A program made the translations under genes and the position numbers. A stretch of 59,134 nucleotides of DNA from Branchiostoma floridae (lineage: Eukaryota > Chordata > Leptocardii > Amphioxiformes > Branchiostomatidae). Below the pieces are notes generated by a model. That model saw only the letters and a program-made list of their open reading frames with translations. It searched no databases and had not been told where the DNA came from. This document shows, in pieces, positions 50,401 to 59,134 of the stretch; the first letter of the stretch is position 1, and every line of letters begins with the position of its first letter. The DNA lies in NCBI RefSeq assembly GCF_000003815.2, contig NC_049991.1, positions 11,909,773 through 11,968,906 of the forward strand. The letters are read 5' to 3'.

Positions 50401-53020
50401 GCTATGTCAACAAAAATGGTAATATTGGCCATCATATACATGGTACGAAAAGTTGAACCAACAAAAAAGATATACTTCAGAAGATCCTGTTAGGGGATAG
50501 CTTTGTTTTGATTTGGTACCAATCCGGCTTTGCGTTTCTTCCAAGCCACTCAAAACTAAGACGGCACTAGGTTCCAAGATTTTTTGAGGTTTGCTAAAGG
50601 TAACATGAAACTCTAACTGGCATAATTGTATACCCAAATTTTCTCTCTCTCTCTATATATATATATATGAGCATTTCCTCAGAAGTGACTGTAGTGGTTT
50701 GGATACTTTCCATGTCACAAAGTTTCTGATTTTTACAAGCTGCACACGGGCCAGACATAAACACAGAATATGTAAGTGAATATATTCACAGACATGAACA
50801 CAGAATATATAGATGAATATATTCAGTATTTCTTTCACTAAACTTCTGACTAACATCTCTTCTGCATTTCATTGCCAATATCCAAATTCAATATTGCAAT
50901 AAATACAGATGGATAAGTCCTCTGATCCTTCCTGGCACTGACTGGTGCATATGAGTATGACCTGTCTTATTGTGGTCATATAACTACATATAACTTAGTA
51001 TAAGAAAAATTATCAACATTTTCAACTGATTTTTTTCTAACTTGCTACCTTCCCAGTCAGTATATTAATGCTTAAGTGGTGGCAAAATATCAATGAGTAC
51101 TTATAAATAAATTAAGGTTTGAAAACTGTTGTCTCTCTCCCTCATTCTTTGACATACATTTGTAAGAACCAGTTAGTCAATTTGAAATGGCCTGAGGCGT
51201 CTGAGTACTGCAGACCTCTGTAGTTTATTTCAGCAGTTTATTCTGACAACAGGTCATTCCCTGGTCAGTTTCCCCTGTTCTAGAAGTGGAAATGAAGGTG
51301 TTCTCTTCCCTAATGGAGAAACAAAAGGCCTGAGTAGAACCAGGTGAATAGAGGGGAGGTCAGAGGGACAAACAAACTTTGCTACAAAACCCCTGGACCC
51401 AGCCCACGAGATCAAAGCCACACGTCTTTCACCAGGGCTCTGTATGTGCGGGAACAAAAAAATGATTTCCGGATCTGTGGATGGGTGACATTGTGCTGGG
51501 ATTGGCATGGCTCCAAATGTTGAGATCACGTTTTGCAGGGCCCCAGTCAGACCAATTAGCCACGTCCCATGAAAAGGTAAATAGTCTGAAAGCAGTACTG
51601 GACCCATTACATCACACCCAGGCCTTCTCAGGTTCACAGGACTGCTACCAGATGCCTGCCCCCCTCCCCTTCAGAGGTGCTGAGCAGTGTAAACACAGAC
51701 AGGCAAAATGTGAAGTAATCCGCCCTGGCCCTGCTTTCTCAGGGCGTAACCTCCATGGGAGAATGAAAACACGACCAACTGAAAACACTCAGACTATATA
51801 TAACTGTGTTAACATGGGGGCAGTAGTCAGGCTACCAAGCCAAGTCTGTGTTGAAATGACTTCAAAAGAAGTTGTTTGGTCCCCAAAAGGTGTTGTTCTT
51901 CACCTGAAGAACTTGAACCAACAAACTTCATTGCCAAGTCAACTGTGCCGAGAGACCATTGTCAAGGTCTGGTCTGACAACACAGTTCCTCTTTACACTT
52001 AAAATTGAGCATTTTCATAACTGGAATTGATCATTTTCTTTTCAATAGTCTGAATAGACAAAATATCAAGACAAATAAATCACAATCAATGGCTTCAACG
52101 TTGTTCAACTCTGGTGTTATTTAGTAAATTACACAAAATTGCACAGACAACAGATTTTTTAGACTACAGATTTGGGGACTGTAAAGAAATATTCTTTTTC
52201 TTATTAGAAAATTTGCATGGTACTATTTGCTGCAGTTCAAAAACTGAAGACTGAAGAAGCCCGACAGTTAAATCACCATCTTAAGACAATTCATTATTTT
52301 TAGATACTACCTTAAATGTACCATATTTCCCAGATTGGCTAACTACTCTAGAGGATTTCTGTAAAAACTAGTGGAACTTTGTCATTTTTGCCTAACTTTA
52401 CAACCTCAAGAGTCACCTGTGCCTCCTTTTATCCCTTCTACATTACCCAGGTAGTAACAACAAGAACAACACCTGATCCTACACAGAACCCAGACACATA
52501 ATCCTCTCCCACTCCAGACAAGCTATTAATGGACACCTTTGCAAGGCGTCTAAAAATGGGGATATCCAAGAAAGGGTGCTTGTGGTCACACTATACCCCA
52601 GTCTCTCTCAAGCATGTCCCAGAAAGTAGAACTGTTGAAAGTTGTTTCATGGCTTACATGACAGGATGACCACCCAGATGTTGTAAAAATCAAGAGATAA
52701 GTGGCATAGTGACAGAAGAGCACACAGTGGTGTCTCACTTTGCCATTTGATATTGAGGATTATCTTCACACTGGGGGCAAAGTACATGTTATGATTTTGA
52801 GCTTGAGGCTTTTTGAGAGTTTTCTTCTTGAGCTTTTAGCAAATTTAGTGATGTCTGGTGGAAGTAGAGTCTGTTCTGGATTTCTTATGTGCTAGACTTC
52901 AACCAAACCATAATCTATTTCAAAAAACACAGTAAAAGATGAAAACTTCGAAGGTTACCTATGAGGACAACAGAGGATTGATTTTTAAGGGCGTGTGCAT
53001 ATCTGCAATGCTACTAGAAG
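47493..53020. other. Non-coding DNA, no gene seen
   Basis: The 173-codon frame at 51481-52002 lacks recognisable features. Three CACCTG cores lie within 35 bp at 49636-49670. A TCF nonamer lies at 51409-51417, and a Gli nonamer GACCACCCA at 52668-52676. Confidence 0.6.
50642..50668. repeat. Compound (TC)n(TA)n microsatellite
   Basis: About six TC units run directly into about seven TA/AT units. Confidence 0.85.
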
Positions 53021-53034
53021 TCACTAGATGGCGC
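53021..53034 (+). promoter_or_regulatory. CTCF-like motif
   Basis: TCACTAGATGGCGC matches the CTCF core CCASYAGRKGGCRS at 13 of 14 positions and contains AGATGGCGC, the part most conserved between vertebrate and insect CTCF sites. It lies 11 kb downstream of SoxE and could bound the gene's regulatory domain. Occupancy is unknown. Confidence 0.4.
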
Positions 53035-56000
53035 TGTTACACTACCAGAAGAAATGATCTCAACCTTACCACAGACACCCTGCAATTCCAACTAGGTCAG
53101 TTAGAGAGCACTGCTGCAAGAGTCATAGAGTGACCCAATTTTTACCAAGCACTCACTGTCAGTATTCAACCGACGTATTTTGCATCCTCAAAGTCAAATT
53201 GTGATAACATACTACTCCAAAGCCAGCGACAAAACTCTCATTAGCAATTATACTATCTGCAGGTCTTTGTACATCAACTTTTTGGCTTATGATGCTTCTT
53301 TGAATGTCTAATTTGTAGGAAAACAATAATCAAAGGAATCAACAATCCATCCTTGATCTCCACGGTAAAAGTCTATTATGTTCTTTAAAATGGTGGACGT
53401 AGCTGAATCTCCAAGCAGATGATAGGATGGAAGATAGTAACGTTTTCTTACTGTGATTCTCTAACAATCTATACATTGCAAGGCACTTAGGCAGGCAGTA
53501 AGAAAACATTTTGATTTTCCCCCTAACATCTGCTTGGAGATTACTGGTAGGTATAGATTTGATTTCATAGCCCTCTTCCCTACTCCAGCAGTGGAAAAAG
53601 CTTTTTATATTGTGCTCATTACACTTCAAGCATACCTGGTTAGGCCCTGAATTACTTTGGACATATTTTGTAGGCGTCTTACTTGTGTTGGCCAATTTTT
53701 TTCTGGAAGGCCAAATATATACTAAGAAAGTATGTACTAAGAGAAATAGAATAGAAAGGCTGACGAAATCCTAAAAACACATCCAAAACTAAACTAGCCT
53801 GAGTATCAGCCTTGTTAGTACAGTGAACTAGGCTCAGGCTCAACAGGTTGATGGAAAAATAGAAGAAATTGGCCAAATACTGACAGTAGACATATAACAC
53901 ACCAGAGGAATGAGGTGGCTGATGAGTACGATTTGCAACCTAGGTAGCATTGTACTAGTACAAATATCTACTATTTTTCCAGCAACCTGTGTAGCCTGGT
54001 AGAGGCTGGTCCACAAGAAGCCTAAGGCCTAACCAGGCAAGTGATGAAGTATGAGCGTTTCCCAAACTGGCAGGTGTGGACATGTGAACCCTACATACCA
54101 GGCCAGGACCACTGCTGTCTGACACTATGGTAACCACAGGGCAGGGCCACAAGGGTACATACATGCTGGTATGTACACCAGATGGGAACACCATGTTTCT
54201 CTTTTGTGTGCTGACTAGTGTATAAAATGGAGTTCTATGTTACACATGTATCAAACCAGCAACAGAACACAGAGTCAAATGATTCAGAACGAACAACATC
54301 AGTGACATATCAACACAGCTGGGTGCATACCTTTGATAAACAAGGCTTCAATTATGAGAGGTTTAATAACAGTGACAGTCACGGTGATGTATTTACAGAG
54401 ATACAGCAGGCCAGGATCAATGGCAATGATTGACGGGCATCATTTCCTTGAGGTAGTTCTATTACCTTACGATCCCTATTAATAGTATTATAAGCTGCTA
54501 ACAGACAGGTGAGGTGAACAGATAAAAAGGTGTAGCAAAATGAATGAAAAACACCAATTGAAAAGCACTATTTTACAAGCTGATATACGTAACTTGCCTA
54601 GGGAACATCGTATGGAACACTAAGTCATATGATCCTTCATGAAACAGCACTGAGGAAAAGAAAAGAAAAAACAAGTTCGGAAAAAGAAAAAAAAAGGCAC
54701 TACAGTACCGGGAATTAATCATTCAAGTCTGTCATTCCATTTTCAGGCACAATATTTTTGGCCCCAAAATTAAAGCATCACAGGTTTTCCATTGTCTAAA
54801 AGTACAATATTTTAATATCATGAAGATTGCAAATTGATAATTTGTAACAATACTTACTTTTTGTTTAAATTTGGGTCACGGAAAAAATGGACTGGGCTTT
54901 TGACACCTTTTTGATTTAAAATATTGTGATGTTTTACTTTATTTTATGGCTAATCTTATGAAATAGAGATAAAAGCCCAACATATCCATAGTATAGACAA
55001 GTCAAGTGACACTTTTCTACTGTGAAAGAAAGAACAAGCAGCAGAATTCTCCCAAAGCCTTTTGCAAACATTCCAAAATCCATAGTTGTTACTTTGTTGT
55101 TTCAAACCAGCCCCACCAAACCCAGTGATGTCATGGCATAGACATGTAATCTCCAACCAGGTCAAAAGACCTTTGTTCATTGCCTGGGGAACATGTTGAC
55201 TAATTGTCCATACAAATTGGTATTATACACACACATCTTGGCCATGACTGAGAAAAACATTGTTCTATAAATGGAACAAATATGCATACCTAGCCCACCT
55301 TAATATCATTAATCATAAAGAAATCAAAACAATCTACTCTATCCAAACACTGCTCTGGTCTAGGAAACCATTGGAAAAAAAATGGGGCATATCTACATCA
55401 TCAGGACAACACATAATCGTTAGGTACAGAGTTAGCACCCATCCGCCCTCCAAAAAAAATCAGATAACAGCACAAGAGCCCCCACTGTACAGGTAATACT
55501 GTATGTCCTCTAGATGACAAACTTGACACATGTTGTCCGCACTTCCTAACAGGAAGCTCTCCTAGTGTATCCACAATAAAGAATAATACTCCATACCCCT
55601 CGGCCACTTGACTTGGACTTGTCATGGCATGGTTACCACTAGACCCCTGCGGACCTTTGGTAAGGACTGGCCCGACCCTCTGCCCTGTCTGCCTAGCTTT
55701 AAAAAAAGAGTCAGTGTTTTACTTGTAGTGTCAGGGCTCTTGATGGGAGTTATGCTCAGAATGTTGAGCCCAGGTGGCCTATTTCAGCACCCCCCTCCCC
55801 ATAACAAATGAAGAATTGTACTACTGGAGAGGATTCTCTTACAGGCTCCAGGTCTACTTCCTCCTAGTATCCAATCCAATTGAGAGTGCTGCATACCTTA
55901 GTCCGCTTGGGTTACACTGGAGCCTTTGTACCAAAGGGGCTGGGCACAATGCCAGGCCAACACAAGTCAAAAAGTAAAAAGAGGACCACATACCAGAACC

Positions 56001-57579
56001 CAAGCTGGTCACAAAGCAAAGAGTTTTGGCTATACACACCATGAGGAATTAAGAACAAGGCAGCCTCTCAGCTCCAAACCAACACGCAAAAACACTTCAG
56101 GATTTCTACAAAACCTCACCTGTAATTATTTCCTGTACAGAAGCCTACGGAATCAAAGCCCATTGAAAGACAGAGGAACAGTTGGCTGTAAAACGTACAT
56201 GTCACTCATTGATCTCTAGACAAGTCAGCTATGTCAGATGCAAGCCTGTCCACTGAGGTCAGGGTTTATTCCCTTTTCATGGAAGAGAACAAAATATATA
56301 TTTCGTTGTCATGTAAAAATTCTGTCCCTGCTTTTGTACATCAGTTGTCGCCCAAATCCCTGTAATTATGGTTAAACGGATCCTTCATTATCCTCATTAA
56401 AACAACCTGTCAGCCGGAACAAACGGAGCAAACACTGTCCTCCATTGTGCGGCCACAGAAAATCACAGTTTCCACTGTCTGTACTTTATCCTTGGTGGTC
56501 TACATCAACAAACAAGCAAGGAGAACCTACTCACTCCATGAACACGGCCTTCCATACCTGGCTATGAATAAGATCATTGTAGTTGAGCCTGTATTGTATA
56601 GCTTTCCTGTTCCCATGCACCACAGGGGAAAACCTTGACCATACTAAACCAGCCTGTGTCCCTTCTGGATTCTGAAAGTCCTTCCCAAACAATTCTCCTT
56701 CTGACAAGAACAATCACAAGGCTTGTACCCATCTCCCAGAAGGAAAGTCCAGAGTTACTGAACTCTGGGTGTCCATAACATCCTCTCTTTGCACCTGTAG
56801 AGCTGAAAAAAGGCAGTCCAGTCCATCAGAGGAGGCTAGGTCCCTGGAGACCCCACAACAACAGGAGTCACACAATGAAGAATGGAAGCAATGTAGCAGA
56901 ACATCCCTGCAATGGACATCACATCATCAAACTGCCATTACTACAGGATGTTCTCCCTACACATTTTGTATACAGCATTAGAGGCTTTGCAGGCCTGACA
57001 CTGAACAGATCTCTGATGTTTACCATAAAGATTAGCACATGGACACATGTAAGCCAGCCAAATGGTCAGATGTGACAGGGACGTCAAAACAGCTCTATCA
57101 TGCCTCTTCTTATGATTAAAGATGAGGAGGAAAGGGTCTAAAAATACCACACTTCAAACACCTGATACATAAAATATTGTTTACCCAGAAGCAAAGGTAA
57201 CTACAACTTCCGAAATTATGATATCAATGAATCAACTCAACAGCATCAATGATAATTGATGATGAATAGTTATTCCGCTCTATGAGTTTATGTCATGTTA
57301 ACCACACGTTAGTGTCAAGGTCGACATGCAGGTGCTCAAGGTAACACATCATATCTGACCTTGAGCCTACCGAAGTGCAGCGGATGTGATATCGGCACCG
57401 TTACATCAATCAGCAACAACTTTCGCAACGACTTACTTTTTATCGCCTGGGATATGCGTGGATTACCAAACACTGCAAGACATCTTTTTTCTGTCTACCT
57501 TGGCTTCCAGACAGAATTATAGCATTGCAAACAACTCAAACAGAAGGCTGAGAGAAAAACAAGAGTCCAGCACGGGCCT
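53035..57579. other. Non-coding DNA, no gene seen
   Basis: There are short frames only. A stem of 8-bp arms (AGCCTGAG at 53796-53803 with CTCAGGCT at 53833-53840) may be a small MITE relic. A purine-rich run lies at about 54653-54699. A TAAT/TGAT-rich patch with near-palindromic CATCAATGATAATTGATGATG lies around 57243-57263. Confidence 0.55.
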
Positions 57580-58250
57580 GTTTCACCACTGGTCAACATC
57601 GCTGCTTTGTTCTACCCCTCGGCGCGCAAACGTTGTCCCGTGCCACTCGCAAACACACATGGTAGCCAAGGTCCGCATTCCACGCATCCAGCCAACTTTT
57701 CTGCATCCAAGAGAGCTCCATAAATCCAGATGAACCCAGCTACCAGTCTCGGGCTGCAGATATTCCAAAATGATCCACTCAGGATGTTGGAAACGGGACC
57801 TTCTGTGCATAAATCCTGCACGGTTACAACATACAGGTTGATCTGTAACCTCCGACCGACTGCGAACGTTGGCATCAAGGACATAGCGTTTATTGTGGAA
57901 GAGAACAAGGGACTTGTGTCTCTGTTTGCCTAGAGAATTTCTTTGTGACACGAGGCCACGCCCCCTCCGGGGCTCCAGCCGGCCCGTTCTGCCCCGCCAT
58001 TGGTCAGGGCATGCAAACATTGACATTACCTACATTCCAAGCATTCCCGCCCCACGATAAGAAATAAAGGATCTGTCAGTGGGGTCTGATGAATAGGCCT
58101 TGTTGGCCCTCCCCGGTGGTAGGCGCTCCCGCCTTCCCCCTCCCACCCGTGTCAACACTGCCGTACGCACTACAGCGCCATGATTCAGCAATTGTGAACT
58201 TCAACTTTGTCCCCATGCGCACCGAAATACCAAACAACAACCGCTTCATT
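57580..58250. promoter_or_regulatory. GC-rich stretch with GC boxes and CCAAT (candidate promoter)
   Basis: CpG and GC rise here relative to the flanks. GCCCCGCC (57991-57998) sits beside an inverted CCAAT (ATTGG, 57999-58003), with more C-rich GC-box-like sequence at 57957-57971. The open frames in both directions (up to 147 codons) resemble no known protein. The target gene and direction are unknown. Confidence 0.25.
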
Positions 58251-59032
58251 CCGTCTTCGTGATCGGTTAAAAATGCGGAAAAGCAGATCTTTCCGCACTT
58301 TGTGAAGAGTCCATTGTCCCGGGCTAAACAAGCCGTGTACTCAGACTGCCCAGTCAAAGACTTCTTTGATACAAGCGTGTGATACAACGTTGATAACATT
58401 TTCCACACTCCCCGGTCCCCAGTGCTCTTTGTAAATGTTTTTGGTATCGTGTTTCGGCATCTTGGGGCGATGCGACCAGGCAAGAAAAGGGCAGCTCTGT
58501 TTTGCAGAAGAATGGCTGTATTTCATGGTTTTGGGTTGGACAGACGGGGCTAATTCTTATGGACTAGTTCCTAGAAACCTTCCTAGCCAAGAAGAGACAA
58601 TGTGATCTATGACTCAGACAGTATAACGTTTGATGAAAATCCAAAATGTAAAAGACAGATAATAATTAAGAGGTCAAGGCCGAAATCTAGTTGATGAAGA
58701 AAGTCGAATGTACAACTTGATGTAAAGTAAACTTTTCTCATATCCTGTTGGAGTCTGATAGCCATTCCGATCTATTTCTACCGTGCATGCAGTTATTGCA
58801 ATATCGCTAAGCTTATAATATATAGCATTACACACTCAGCTACAGCGCCCAGTGTCCTTCAATCAATGTGAAGTCATCTTCGGAAAATGACAAACACCAA
58901 GGCTAGAACACACAGTGCAAAGCCCACTATGCCAGAGGACTTCATCCCAGATCTACGGCTCACCGTAAACAGGGCGACATTAGAGGGCCGCATGAAAAAC
59001 AAGATCAAGGTCCACTGATTAGTCGCCCTGTG

Positions 59033-59068
59033 ATTGGTCGAAAGTTTCGGTTGAGTTTCGCGCCAAAA
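59033..59068. promoter_or_regulatory. CCAAT plus overlapping E2F sites at right edge (candidate promoter of next gene)
   Basis: An inverted CCAAT (ATTGG, 59033-59037) lies 18 bp before TTTCGCGCCAAAA (59056-59068), which contains the E2F consensus TTTSGCGC and GCGCCAAAA on both strands. Closely spaced NF-Y and E2F sites are typical of cell-cycle gene promoters. The gene would lie beyond the window (+ strand) or run leftward; neither is shown. Confidence 0.35.
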
Positions 59069-59134
59069 GCGCGGACACAAGAGGCCTATTGTTTATTGTA
59101 GTGCCGAAAGACAAACAATGAAATTAGTCAAACA

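Noticed and set aside
51481-52002. 173-codon open frame
   Set aside because: It has no recognisable motif or domain, and composition is like the surrounding non-coding DNA.
2478-52218. Five POU octamers ATGCAAAT (2478, 3469, 17684, 47360, 52211)
   Set aside because: About three are expected by chance in this composition. Only the 47360 copy, which sits in a motif cluster, is retained.
54446-54468. TGAGGTAGTTCTAT, similar to the start of let-7
   Set aside because: Similarity stops after the seed and no let-7-like hairpin can be formed.

Overview
The window is chordate genomic DNA with one gene that can be firmly identified: a SoxE (Sox8/9/10 class) HMG-box transcription factor on the + strand, with coding positions 39950-40323 joined to 40924-41941 (463 aa). 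Amphioxus (Branchiostoma) is the best guess, held at about 0.75. The protein carries the SoxE dimerisation segment, HMG box, central [14 protein letters not shown] block and C-terminal YTQLARP end. It appears to be a single pro-orthologue rather than a clear Sox8, Sox9 or Sox10. It keeps the phase-2 intron inside the HMG box but lacks the second coding intron of vertebrate SoxE genes. Repeat content and codon usage fit an invertebrate chordate; no database search was possible.

Layout. 1-39.6 kb: upstream non-coding DNA with no convincing gene. It holds a 0.68-kb foldback/MITE-like element (11592-12272), a tRNA-derived SINE head (16.35-16.43 kb), a two-copy dispersed repeat (16.57 and 26.62 kb), an inverted-repeat element built on a GTGCAGGTAA motif (21.6-21.9 kb), two of three copies of a short TA-ended MITE (25.67 and 26.46 kb), simple repeats, and a CpG-rich stretch at 28.4-28.9 kb with a consensus ETS site. 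39.6-39.95 kb: GC-rich SoxE-proximal promoter with CCAAT boxes, a CACGTG E-box, a PBX/HOX-type site and a cluster of CAGAC (Smad-type) elements. 39.95-42.98 kb: SoxE, with a 600-bp intron and a roughly 1-kb 3' UTR carrying two Pumilio-type elements and an ATTAAA polyadenylation signal. 43-59.1 kb: downstream non-coding DNA with the third MITE copy (46.47 kb), dense E-box clusters (47.4 and 49.6 kb), a strong CTCF-like motif (53.02 kb), a GC-rich stretch (57.6-58.2 kb), and a CCAAT plus E2F arrangement at the right edge that may be the promoter of the next gene.

Interpretation. A developmental transcription factor alone in about 59 kb of non-coding sequence is the usual arrangement for a gene with long-range regulation. 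By hand count the motif CAGGTG/CACCTG (Snail/ZEB/E-protein type) occurs about 90 times, roughly three to four times the random expectation, and the optimal TCF/LEF nonamer AGATCAAAG occurs seven times against an expectation below one. These are the most interesting non-genic signals, but either may be a genome-wide property of the species. I found no evidence for a wholly new type of biological system.
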